Part shown: positions 17,439 to 29,910 of the stretch, piece after piece
How the letters are laid out: each line of letters starts with the position of its first letter
Position numbering within the stretch: the stretch's first letter is position 1
The notes under the pieces: model-generated
Told to the model about the DNA's origin: nothing
Seen by the model: only the letters and a program-made list of their open reading frames with translations
Databases searched by the model: none
Program-made: the position numbers and the translations under genes
Assembly (NCBI GenBank): GCA_030142905.1
Contig: JASJOG010000080.1
Span: 248,001-312,000 of the forward strand
Direction of reading: 5' to 3'
Length of the DNA: 64,000 nt
Origin: Heliopora coerulea
Lineage: Eukaryota; Cnidaria; Anthozoa; Scleralcyonacea; Helioporidae

Positions 17439-20400
17439 GTTCAAAATAAAATCTTCCAAACAGAGTGACAGGGTCAATTCTACAGGTTTATTATATTCCT
17501 AATTTGAGTGAGATACTTCAAGAAGGTTTGTTAATGTTTCAGTGCAGGAGTGGCGGCAAAGGGGGGCTACAACTGCTCTCTCGAGATAAAATTAACTATT
17601 CGTCGGGGAATTTTGACTGATGATAGCACATTTATATATTGTACAACTATGAGCACTTGTTATTGAATTAACCAAAAAAGACAAAACATGTATAACCTCT
17701 CTTTATATCCAATGTAAAAGTAAACTGTTTCAAGTCGGTTGTTGCGATTATTCTTGCAAAGAACAACACGTTTTCTACCTTTACAAAGGCAAATTATAAA
17801 GGAGGCGTGGTCCTGGCTCCTCTAGTGTAGCACCCCTGTCTGGACGTTAGTCTCTGCGTGGGGGAATTCTTGGCACCACCACTGTTTCAGCAATGATTTG
17901 GATTGTCTCGATAGACTTTATGACGACCTAATCAACATTTTGTGCAGTCACATTTTTAAAGGGCAACCCACGTTTTAGCGTATGGGTGGCAAACGAAATA
18001 GGCACAAGCGCAAGCAGGGGAGTAAATAAAGGTGAATAGAGCTGGGGTTCTTTCTCAAAAACAATTACAGTTTGAGTTCAAAAATAATGAGTGCTTCCAT
18101 GGTAAGAATTTAAGGCAAACAGGCATTGGTGTGAGGCCATTAGGTTATGATCAAATAAAGCTCAATAATCGGAAAATGTTGAAACTGCAGCCAGGATTGC
18201 GCATATTTTCAAAGTTTTTAATGATTGACACAAGCTAGGTAAAACGTTAAAAACACGTTGATAAAAACTTTAGAAGACGTTTGAACAAACAGCTTAGGTC
18301 TTCGTCGGTTAAAATGAATAAATAATTAAAAGTTAAAATAACATATATCAGTTCAAAATTATGTAGATTAGTTAAAAAGAGATTTGTCAATATCCGAGAT
18401 ATTTATATGGCCATTTCCGTACTCGCTGCTCCACCGCGACATCTGACGCCAATTACTGCGGTCCTAAACGTAAAGATGAAAACTTAGACAACTGGGGACA
18501 AATAAAATTCTGAATATTTTCAATATTAATTTATAGTATACAATATATCTTCTATTTCAACTAAAATTACTTTTTATGTATTTTAATACTTATTCATATA
18601 GTAAAACCAACAACTGAAACAAATATCCATGAAGGAGAGAGGCAGCAAGAGAAAAAGTAAGTGCAAAAACGTTTACTTTGAAATTACTGCAATAATTTAT
18701 TCTCTTTAATAAGAAGATCAAGATTAACTTGCTTCTGGGAAGGGAAATTATGGAATTCAGTACTGGAAGGTCAATCAGCAATTTATCTATGGTCGAATGG
18801 ATAGGTGGTGGCAGACATGGTCTTTTGGGAACATTGTTAATTGCATCAAACTTTATAAGTACATTCATTTTATATCCGTTTCATAAAACGGAATCTTTTC
18901 ACTTGTTATAAAACAGTTGCCTAGTAGTAACGAGGTTTTACTCAATTTTCTAGAATTAAATTACAAAAGTGCCCTGTTTTGTCAGTGCCCCCCACTTTTG
19001 AGGTGCTTCCGCGGGCAATGGTGATTGGAAAACGATTATAAGTATTTTTGTAACAAATTTTTGTCAAATATCTTTCTGCAATTGGCAGTACTTCTAAATC
19101 CTTTGAATTTTTTCCTAAGATTTTCCTCTAGAAATTATGTATTTTTCCCAGATTGGAGAGGGTATAGCTTTCGCAACGTAGGGCCTATAGCCTCCCTGCC
19201 ACCTCCCCCAGGATGACTATTCCTTGGATATGTCCTAACGAGTAAAAAGCACCATCCATGCTCTGAAACACCAAAGCTAAATTTTTAAAAAATTTTATCC
19301 ATCGAAATGCGTCTTATCCACCTTTTGGCGAATTTTCCGTCCGTAAAATTTGAATTCGATTGTGAAAGAGTGGATGGCTGTGTTCACTAGTAAGGTTTCA
19401 TCTGATCGATATGGTATGTGGGCGTTGTACAACTGACCCCACTTTGTTAGTGTCAACCAACTTTCAAATCAACTAACAGCCATAAAGAAGATCTGATAAT
19501 TCCACTTTTTCACAGTTTTGCTGCTGAGCAAATATATCGTAAGAGGGGGAATACGTCATGTCCTGCCTCCCAAATTAGAGAGCGAAATTGGGAAATCCCA
19601 GAGATGGAAGGGAATCCCCTTTGACAAGAGCCAATGAAATACAATTTTTTGTCCCAACACAAAGATGTCGTCAGCCTTGATCATAAATGTGCAAACACTT
19701 CAAATTTCAAAGTCAAGTACTATTTTACGTAAGCACTTAGGTAAGAGATTTAATCGTGTTTGCTTTCAAGTTAAAGCTAACGTAAAAGATTGCTCAAATG
19801 TCGTGGATTTGTGAGCGTATGTTTAAGAAGGGTCAGTGAGCGCAATGACTGTCCATTGCGATAGTTGGTTGCACGAGGGTTATAAGCAACTTAAGTGATA
19901 GACCAACTTAAAGCTCGAAATCGTTCTTACTATCAAACAAAAGGGCTTTATCCGTGGAATTTCATTTTGGAGTCGATAACCTTCTTAACCTGGAAAAATT
20001 GAAATTTATTGAAAGATAGAAGAAAAAATTTCAAGCTCCATTAAAGTTAAACCGAGACTTCCTGTTTGTTGCTACTACATGTATTACAGAGCTAGACTCA
20101 CCTAAAAAATGCAACTGTTAGTAAGCAGTCCAATGGCCTCTTGAGAAACGAGAGTTTGGCTAATATAACTATCAAATTCTGCACCGAATTCTGTTAGATT
20201 TGATTTCCGTCAAATTAAGAAGGCGAAAAGCATCTCATAATTTTTTATCCATAAACCTGGAGTTAACTGGTTAGTTAGGTTTATATTTGATTTCATGATT
20301 GTATCACAGGGCTTACGGTGTGGTGCTATACAAATGGAATGTGACATGCTTAAAGTTTAAATTCTAAATATTAGTGATAGAAATACCGCAGTATGACAAA

Positions 20401-22034
20401 GTAAACAGATTTTAATGGGCAATAATCCATGATTTATTGTGAGTAAACTTCATAAATTAAAGCAATGTACAGATGTTAAAACTTGTTTCAATGTTACAGG
20501 ACCAAACCTGCGGTGAAAGTGTCAAATACTTCCATCTGCAGCATCTGCGATACCCGAAGAAAAGCAGGAAAACGATAAAGTGTTTCTATTTGACTGCAAT
20601 ACAGAAAACTGACTGCAATCAACCTCATATTTTAAGTTTAAGGACATCGTTCGTAACCCCCTCCCAAGTAGAAGTCACTCCTTCATGAGCAAAATTGTTT
20701 ACCAATAGTTACTGATAAAAGTATGAAAGGTTATTCCAGTGGCACGCAGGTCCTGCAGCCAAGTCTGATGGAAGTTCTATCATGAAAGATATAAATGAGT
20801 ATGCAGTATATATTACTTCCTGGCCTGAAATTAAAGAAAGAAGTAAACATTCAGGTGTCCAAGATGACCAAACTTTTCTTGGACAACTACATTTTAAGAG
20901 GTGGTTGTGCACTTGACAACAAAATTTCAAGCTTACCTCTTTTTTTCCAAGGTAAAAAGGGTATTTTAGGTCTAAATTAAGATTTCTAGATTTCTCCGTG
21001 AGTAATGTATTCGGATTTTTAACATCAGGAATTGGGCAACCACACGTTTTTATTTCTGAAGGCCAGTTTTACATTGTTAAGACAACATATTAACCAAGAG
21101 TTTCTTAAGGTTTTTCGACCAGACTTTCCTGCCAAGGACCATGGATAGCATTTGGCTGAGCTCTAGTAAAGAAATAATGGCCACATACATAAAACTACAG
21201 CAGCAGCAGATCAAGGGGGAGGGTTTAGGGGGCTTAAACACCACCTTTGAGCCACCAAACAATGTGAGCCACCAAACATCACTTAAACCCATTTAAGTGA
21301 TGAAGGAACCTTCCTTTTTAAAAACCTAGAACAACCAGTGATCTGGTTAACCACGCTCTCCTCAAAAACCTGAAGCCAGATCTGGCATACCGAAAACCCC
21401 CTTCTGCAAAATCCTAGATCCGCACCAGAACAGTAATATTGAAAAGTTACATTTAAAGTTGAGATTAATGATAATATAGTTAAGTATTATTAGTGCTCAT
21501 GATTTTTATACTTTAACACTCAGAAAATAGTTGTTGTGCCAAAACAGACATCAAACAAGTAACATCTGATCACTGCATAGCAAGATTCTCAACCAATTGG
21601 GGTACAAAAAATTAGATGGTTGGGGTAAGGTTACAATGTGGGCTGGTTTATAATTGGTGGAACAGATGAACTGTATGAAGTTTGGGAACTCTTAATAAGT
21701 AAATTATTTATTTGTGATTAAGTGCACACAATGAGCAACTGATATGTCAATACACAAGACTTGCCAGTACACCTGTTCTCCGTCAACTATACACAATAAT
21801 GTAGTGCATATAGTTTAACATGACCCATCACTCTATTATCCTCGGGGGGGGGGGGGGTGTTGTAGCTAAATGTTTGGAGAGTCTAGTTCGTGATAAAGTT
21901 TCATGTTCAATTATGGTGTGTGGTACAGAAACCTATTCACAGAAATAACCCTCCCACACCTAAGGCAATATTTTTATTTTATTCTTGCAATAGCAATGCA
22001 ACCTGATGTTGTTGAGCAGAAGAAGGGTGCTTAC
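17439..22034. other. Gene-poor interval
   Basis: No known protein was recognised. Several stretches are open in more than one frame and next to plausible splice sites: minus strand 18385-18462 after TTTACGTTTAG, both strands 18719-18850, and plus strand 20740-20892. None matches a family I know, so they are not called as exons. A 13-base poly(G) run lies near 21845-21857. Confidence 0.3.
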
Positions 22035-22080
22035 CAGTTGTCAGCAATGCATTAAAACTGTCTCCATTATGGTAATCCAT
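22035..22080 (-). other. Possible first coding exon, unrecognised
   Basis: The minus strand has ATG at 22080, then MDYHNGDSFNALLTT, directly followed by a strong donor (ACTG/GTAAGCAC). This is a short splice-bounded open segment only. No homology was recognised and no partner exon could be fixed. Confidence 0.22.
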
Positions 22081-23027
22081 TGTTGCTTTTCGTAACCTTC
22101 CCATTTAAATCTTGCTAAGTCAAAGCAAGCAAAGAGAGTGCATGGGTTCATTGTCAGGGTAGAAAGAGGTTGAAGCTTAAGAAGTCGGCACAAACATGTG
22201 AGACAAAATGTCAAGAAAGTAAAAACCTAGATATGTATCGACAAAAACAGCTTAAATATATACTACAGTACAGATTCCACAGGCAAAGTGGCAATTTTAA
22301 CAACCACAACAAAATAGTCAGTTGACGAGGGAACAACAATTGTAGTGTTCCCTTGCATCGCAGGAATAGTACAGTCGATCTAGACATGTACTGGGATCAA
22401 AATAATATTCTTCAACCCGGTGACAGTATACAGCATTTTCTTTTTCATTGTACTATTAATAGTGACCTTTGTATGCTTGAATATACAGAATGTTGAAGTA
22501 TGTTTAATCCAAACACATCATTTGAAATTCAGCTTCGCAGAATTAACTCTTTCCTTTTTTTAGGTAGCTCTTGGGAATTTAATTCTTGCTAATGCTAGAC
22601 TATTCTCTCAACTTGTAGGTAGAAACAACTGAGAGTTAAAGGGTTGAATCCTATGTTAATCCTGTTGCTTTTTAGGTATGGCCATATTCATTCAGAATTA
22701 GTCTAAGTCAGACACTTTATATTGCTTTACCAGAGACAGATGTTGATAGGTTAACACATCAAAACCTAGTATCTTTACTCTCCCATTATAAGACATCTCC
22801 CCTTGATGATTAAAACCATCTGGCACTCGCCAAAGGAATTGTAAAAGTGGGAAAAAGATTTGAGGTATTCTTAATGCCTTCTTGTCTGAAACATCAGTAT
22901 TCTATTGTTGACAAAAATTGCCTGGCATTAAAGCGTTGGCCAGAGTAAAAAGTGAAAAGTTAAATGTGGACCAAAAAGTTAACATATCTAATCCCTAACT
23001 ACCCATTTTTGAACTGTTTACCATCAG

Positions 23028-23122
23028 GCCTATCAAGTATCCAGCAAGAGTGCAAAATTCACTGCCCAGTGCACCCCCTACAGTAGCTTTGGGAGTATTG
23101 GCTAACAGTAGACTACTCAAAG
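23028..23122 (+). other. Possible internal coding exon, unrecognised
   Basis: A 95-bp open segment lies between a good acceptor (CTGTTTACCATCAG) and donor (AAAG/GTAAATG). It reads PIKYPARVQNSLPSAPPTVA and then LGVLANSRLLK. A similar phrase, VALGNLILANARLFSQL, occurs after an acceptor-like TTTTTTTAG at 22564-22614, which hints at duplicated exons or at a shared repeat. Function unknown. Confidence 0.28.
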
Positions 23123-24552
23123 GTAAATGTTGTCTGTTTATTTTTATTTAATCCGTTTTTATCATTATCTACTGAAAAGGTGTATTTTCTGGTTACAGCT
23201 AAGGTCAATGGAAAGATTAGGGCTTGGTTTCAACACAAATCTGCGTCGGCTTTTGATTGGTTTTAAATCTTCAAAACCCTTGAGGCCTCCAGATTTTTCA
23301 CACTAAGTCTAATTAATAAAAGGTTAAAAAATTCACCAAATCTTTTTATCTATCCTTCCATTATCCCAATGACACAAACTTACACTCACACATAGATAAA
23401 AAGGTATAAACTAGTACACAGTCATGCACATTCACATTCGTAGTGACACATACATGAATGGTATGTATGCACTGATTGTAGAATAAATGTGCATGATTAT
23501 GCATAATTTATGAACATACACATGTAATGCTTACATGTACCGTATGTAAAGAGGTAGGAAGAAATTAACACAACATTGCTTTGGCCCAATAATATTACCG
23601 GCATTACATTTTTCCTGGTTTGGAATGATTGTGTGTTATCTTCATTGTCTTTTCCATTATTTTAATCAATGGTCCGTATTAATGACCAAATTAGCAATGT
23701 CTGCAGGAGTTACACTTCTTGAAATGGTGCAGTTGTTATCATTCACCATTGACATTCGTAGAATCATGGTTGTTTCTCTAGCGCTCTCTCCAGTACTGGC
23801 AACTTTGTCATTAACTTTTGCTCTTGGAGAGCAGCATATGAGTCAATTCAAGTCATAAATGGAAACAGGTCACACATACTTGACTTTGCATTTGTGATTG
23901 CCAGAATCCCAATCCTTTTTCCTTGCAAGTTCTTTTCACTTATGTTGTGAGTAATGATATTCTAAATTTTTAAACATCTGCTTGACTCTTCTGGTTGTTG
24001 ATTTTTTTAAATCTGGGGAATATTTGTCATAAGAACGGGGTAACTCTCAGATAACTTAAGCCTCTTGTGTTTGCTTCAAAACCCAGTTTACTTGTGAAAA
24101 ACAATAAATGAAGCAGAAGTACATGTTGGTACCAGTGCAAACACGAGAGAAATGGAAAATTTTCTTCACGTCGCTCTTGAGAAATGATGAACAATAAAAG
24201 GTGACATAATACTGATTTTGACTAGTTCAGAACTTGTAAGCTATATGTTGACATTATTACTTGCTATACTACAAAATTAAAAAGTAAACTCTTTCAAATC
24301 GAAATTTTTTACGTGTTCTTAGAGATTTAATATTCTATGCATGAATCAAAATCTAAGGCTGGATTGCAGTTTAACAAAACCACCTTGTGGCCAGTCTTTC
24401 TTCCAGACTCAGGACACAAATGAGGCAGCTTTTGGCTGCTGGAAAGTTGCACACCCCAAAGGACGTGAAAATATTTGATTATTTTGAATTAAAGAGACAA
24501 AGAGTATCATAAAGAGGCAAAAGCAATCTTTATTCTTACTATCCACATTTAA
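23123..24552. other. Gene-free interval
   Basis: Mostly AT-rich single-copy-looking DNA with no domain seen. Frames at 23625-23858 are open on both strands without recognisable homology. Confidence 0.3.
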
Positions 24553-24640
24553 TTAGGGTTAGGGTTAGGGAAAGGGTTCCGAGATGGAGTTTAGGCATAG
24601 GGTTTAGGGATAATGTTTAGGAGTTGGGTTTTGGTTTTGG
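24553..24640 (+). repeat. Interstitial telomere-like repeat
   Basis: Three perfect TTAGGG units at 24553-24570, then degenerate GGTTTAGGG/GTTTAGG variants to about 24640. TTAGGG is the telomere unit of most animals including cnidarians. The flanks are ordinary DNA, so this is interstitial. Confidence 0.8.
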
Positions 24641-27600
24641 TGGGGAAGTAAATGCAAAACATTGGTGGTGAAACAATGATCTCTGTGGGATTTTGTGAAC
24701 ACTATATGTTGGTCAATAAGGAAACCTTTTTGGAGTAAAAATCCTTGCAAAGTTTTCTAATCTTATCTTTTTTAAATCAGCTGATACAGTATCTTGGGAC
24801 GCTAATGGTATTTTAGAACCACTTGTGGGAACACTGAGCTTTGCCGTACAAATGTCATACCAAAAGCTCATTGTCTTCTTTACTGAGCCAATGGCAAAAG
24901 ACAAACAGCAAGATGGGTCTGCTAAACTGTAGTACTGTACTAGAAAATCTAAAAAGTCCTTTTAGATTGCTCCTACACTTTTTATATAAGTATCATAATA
25001 TCCCCATTTTAAGTATGTCTCTAAAAGATTGCATAAAATCAAAACAGCCATTTTAGGCACAAATCTTCTGTGTTCATTTCCAATTGCACACTAAGTTTAC
25101 ACTTTTCAATGATAAGATTTGGCAATCTCAGGAAAGCCTGGCACTTCCAGATTTCAGTAGCTGACATCATAACTTTATTTTGATATCTTAAATTGAATCA
25201 ATTATACATTAGATAAGAATGACAGTCAACATCATGGTACTCCATTTATTCACCAAACAGTAGATCCAAAACATTTTTATTTTGCCAATTTCATTCTTTT
25301 AAAAGCTCTTCTTTATTTCATTTAATTGTTAAACATTATGACCACCAATGTCCATAGTTTCGTTCAAAAAATGGGCACTGCAGTTAGCAGACCAAAGTAA
25401 GGCAGAGACCATTCTGCCAGCTCACTAAATCTAATACATACCCTTAACCTAAATAGTCAGTGACACAGTGGGTCTGCTAAACTGCTGTCTAGTCTTGTAT
25501 TTTTATAATTTGATAGTAACCACCTTTATAACATGAACTAGAAGAGTCTATGACAGTATTTAATTGCACTAGACTTGCAGTATCACAGGTTTCATTGCCA
25601 GTTGAAGGCCCAAAAACTGAATGTTTTGCAACTGTTTATCGATGTGTCTTAAAATGTATGATATCATCACTCAAAAATTTACTTTCACTTAATATGGACA
25701 TTATCACTGCACTCTACTTTGTCACAAGGACCATAAGGATTCATAAGGATTAAGTGCGTGGCAAAGGGGAGCACTCTCAGGCTATGTTGGAATATGACTA
25801 AAGTCCGAAAATAATTTTATTACTCTTTTTGTAATTAGGACATATTCTACCATTTTGCATTTCATATACATGGCATTCTACCATTCTAACACTTTGCATT
25901 TAAAAATAACAATAATTAAAGTGTCTTTTTTGTTTTTTGCAATAAGTGCGAAAAAGAATGTAGTGTAACACGAGAAGTTGCTCTTTCCAAAAACAATATT
26001 TGAAGTGTTAATGTGCACTGAACCATGAAAGAGTGAACTGGACGAGCCAAATGATTTAGTTCATTATGAGGCAGGAGAATGCAGCACTGATGATCTTTTC
26101 TAGTGCATGGGAACTGTTTAAAACAGAATACAAACCATACAATTGGAAGTGCACATGTACATGTCGCTCTTTCACAAATAAATGAAGGATTACGGGTTGG
26201 TCGTAGCAACTAAAATTAACTGTTAACTTCGTATACGGTACCTTTATGTTGACTATAATTGTACATTCATTGTCTAAGATATAAAAATAAATTTAGCTGA
26301 CCTTGTGAACATTAATCTGAAATTCACGTTCCCTCCCCTCATTCATCCTAAGAGATTTCAATAGCTGAAACTACTTGGCATTCGCGTACATTGAATCGCG
26401 TAAGTAGAGACGTTTGCAGACGGGCGACTGATGTCGATAGTAGAATAGCGAGTTGTTTGAAATATACAATTTAGTAGCAACTCATATAAAATGGTTACTC
26501 GGCGGAATGTAGTTAAAATTTAGTATTTGAAAACTGCAGTCTGCAGGAGCAACGTAGTGTGAAAAGAGTGTGGAACGAAACTTATTTTCTGATTAGCCGA
26601 CAGTCTATCGGGAACCTTGAGGGAACGTTTTCAATTCGTGTCTTGTCCCACATGCTCAGTGGAAAAAAAAAGTTAAAACATAAAAATAAAATAAAGTAAT
26701 AACTAAAAAAAACAAACACGTAAGACCTTTAGTTCATGAATAAGATAAAATTGTGATATTTATCGAGGGTGTTAGGTTATTTCTTGATTGGTGACGTGAA
26801 ATCAAAAATGGAATTCCCACATTGAAGGAGCATGGAGTCTTGTACATTGATAAAATTTTGTAGAATTTATCATAATGTTGGAGTCCCCGTGCGGGTGAAC
26901 AGGTGCGGGGTGGGACTCTGCAGAGATCCCTATCCACTGATCTCTAAATAAGACTGGATAGAGTAACTGCAGTCTCTCGCTCAGCGAAAATTGAAGCCTG
27001 AAGTGAAGTTTGTAATTATACAGCTATTACTGAATTATGATTTTCGCCCTTAATGGTTGTGATTTCAACAAAAACCAGTTAACCATTACATATTTAGAAT
27101 GTATTTTTCGATAGTGGAGAACTTTAAATGTGGCCAGAGTAACTGAAAATCAGCAGAAATTCGATGATTTTTACCCTAGCGAATACCGGTGCCAGTCACC
27201 TCTTAGAAGAAATTTGACTAAAGTAAGAAAAAAGTTGCCGATAACATTATGTAACTTTAGCAGTTTGACAGTGACTTAGCAATAAAAAGGAGATATTACC
27301 GTTTCTGTATTTGTCTTGTCTTTGTTTTTTGGATCTCGGGTTTACCAAGTGTATGTATTCGAGGTTTTACTTAAATTACTGTATTTGTCAAGCAAATTCA
27401 ACAATTTCCTGACCATCAATGACGATGAGCATTTGACGAAAATAAACTTTGACTAACTCTTTTTCCAAGGTCAATTACTGAATGAACCATGCAAACCCAA
27501 TTTACTGCTAGATGTTGCTGATCAGAGAAGATGGGTTCTGTACTCTTATAAAGGTTCAATACATGCATTTTGTTTGCACGAGTGCATGTAGTAAACTTGA

Positions 27601-28787
27601 GTTCACAGCCGTTTGTTGTGATTTAATATGAAGTTTTTTAATATGTTTTTTACGTTTTTGATATACATGTAGCTTCTAATTACAGCTTGATCAGTATTGT
27701 TGTACTTGTACTGTAATTAAGTCATTCATGTGAATCAATGTGAAATATGTTTGAAGCTGCTTTGAGGGTTGGAGTTGAGGGAGAAATTTTGGATCCAAGT
27801 CAAACGAAAATTAGTTAGGTTTTCTCTATAAAGTGTTCACAGAGCTCAATCTGCTGTATGGTAGATTCTCCTGTTCATTAAAGTCACATTTTTGCCCTTA
27901 TCAAGTGCATAGCAATGTACCACAGCAAAATTCATTATTGTTTTCTTGAGAAGGCAAAAAAAGCTCAATTTTCTCATGCAAAATCAGAAAAAGTTAAAAT
28001 TTGTCCTCTTCCAGCAACAGTACGTAGCAAAATCTAATCTACAGTAATATTGGATAATCTACTCAGTCACTGCGTGCATTTGTGTAAGCGTTCACCTATC
28101 CATGGAAGACCAGTAGAGTCAATTGTGGTGTGAAACTAAATATATACCCAGGAAAACAGACATGCAAATATACCATGTGTAAGAACTGGAAATCTTATGA
28201 CTTCTTGAGTCAAATGAACTCTATCATCATGGTTATTAGTGGGAATCTCTAACCACCAAGCAACAGCAACTAAGGTGGTCAAGCAAAAGTTACATGTGTC
28301 AACCCATCTATCACCTGAGAAAGAGATGTTCAAACTACTGAGGTACATAGGCGAAGATTGTTAAGGAAAGGTGTTTATCAATGTGTCGCTGACCTGGCAT
28401 TAGCACTAAAATCTAGAATCCAAATCAACATATTAACTTTAAGACAGTGAAGGCAAGTCATATACAAGAATGTCTCACTGAAATACGACCACGAAAACCT
28501 CACTATGACGTTTCATGTTAGAACTCTTCGAATAAACGGCCAAGTTCGATTTCCACATATTTTGATTCAAGTGTTCAAACACATGCACAGCATCAGTGGG
28601 AAAATTCCAGTTTAATACATCCTGGGGTTTTGTCAGCAACAAATGAATCAGGACTTTGGCGAAACACATCACAGAAAATTGGCAAGTAATAAAGATTACT
28701 TAAAAAACAAAGAAAGAAACAAATACACAAGAGTCTCTTACAGACTCGATAGTCCTAAAACGAATTTTGAAGCAAGTATACAGATGT
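24641..28787. other. Gene-free interval
   Basis: No recognisable gene or RNA. A 25-bp phrase, CACTGATCTCTAAATAAGAC and following at 26936, recurs inverted at 29279-29304 just upstream of the main gene. Confidence 0.35.
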
Positions 28788-28977
28788 AATATAAAAATGA
28801 GAGCCCAGCTCATGATTTTTATGTGGAGAGGCATAATGACAGAAATAAAACACAAAGTATTTATAACAACTTTACTAACGTTTTCGTTTCAACAAGTTGT
28901 TTTAAATACTTTGTTTTTATTTCTGTCATTATGCCTCTCCACATAAAAATCATGAGCTGGGCTCTCATTTTTATATT
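28788..28977. repeat. Long near-perfect hairpin
   Basis: The arms 28788-28870 and 28896-28977 are reverse complements with only a few differences, separated by a loop of about 25 bp. They contain no known element end. The structure could be a foldback element, a recent inverted duplication or the source of a double-stranded RNA hairpin. Confidence 0.88.
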
Positions 28978-29189
28978 ATGTCTACGTTTTCCGCCTGGAG
29001 AATCAATAGCCAAGTATACAGACAGGTGCATTTCGCAAAATAAACCATTTGCGAAAAAAACAAACAAAAAAAAATTCAGAATACTTATTTATTGCTTAAA
29101 ATAAGATTAAGAACCTTAATTTCGTTGTCAAGTCATCTCAACCTCCCTGAAATTGGCGAAAAATGCCGTCTAACCGCTACAACTCCTAT

Positions 29190-29393
29190 TTACACCATAT
29201 TGTTTGAGGCCTGGTTGGGTCCTTCCAATATGGCCGCCGGTCCTTGACTTCCGGCTTCACTTCTTGAGCCCATTTGCTCTATCCAGTCTTATTTACAGAT
29301 CAGTGCTCCTATCAAGTTGAGGGGGGTAAGGGGGTAGCAGAGATGGGGGCTCCATTTTTTCAAAATGTGAATGTGTATGTTTTTAATAGGAAA
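29190..29393 (+). promoter_or_regulatory. Putative promoter of the ANK-ROC-COR-death gene
   Basis: Shortly upstream of the start are a YY1-like site CCAATATGGCCGCC (about 29226-29240) and an ETS-like ACTTCCGG (about 29248). No TATA box is seen. The assignment rests on position and motif recognition only. Confidence 0.4.
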
Positions 29394-29910
29394 ATGTCTG
29401 TTTGGGCTGCAGCAGAGGAAGGAGATTTGGATGACGTTAAAGCTGCAGTTGAGAATGGTGCAGACGTTGAAGAGCGGGGAGGATGGATGGAGGGAACTGG
29501 TTTACATTATTCTTGCTACGAGGGATATTTCTCAATAGCTGATTATTTAATCCAACGTGGTGCTGAAGTTAACTGTAGAAACGAGTATGGTTCCCTGCCT
29601 ATTCCCTTGCCTGTAAAATTACTCCTCAATGACTTCACATCAACAGATGTTACTCCACTTCATCTAGCATCATGGCATGGACATACGCCATTGGTTGATT
29701 ATCTAATCCAACGTGGTGCCGAAGTTAACTCCAGGGACAAAGATGGTTACTTGCCTATTCCCTGGGCCTGCAGTGGTGGTCATCTAGATACTGTAAAATT
29801 ACTACTCAGCAAGGGCAGTGACTTCACGTCAACAGATTACCCTGGTCGCACTTCACTTCACGTTGCATCAAGGCTTGGACATAGGCCAGTGGTTGATTAT
29901 CTTGAAGCAG
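29394..29910 (+). CDS. Exon 1: ankyrin repeats
   Basis: Encodes MSVWAAAEEGDLDDVKAAVE and onward, four to five ankyrin units with GADVE, GAEVN, TPLHLASWHGH and TSLHVASRLGH signatures. It ends at CTTGAAGCAG/GTAATT. Two paired units are recently duplicated. The earlier one has in-frame losses: YGSLPIPLPVKLLLN against DGYLPIPWACSGGHLDTVKL in the later one. Confidence 0.85.

Noticed and set aside
18385..18462. Minus-strand terminal exon (NWRQMSRWSSEYGNG...) after TTTACGTTTAG
   Set aside because: Protein-like and with an acceptor, but the plus strand is also open with a donor at the same place, and no homology is recognised.
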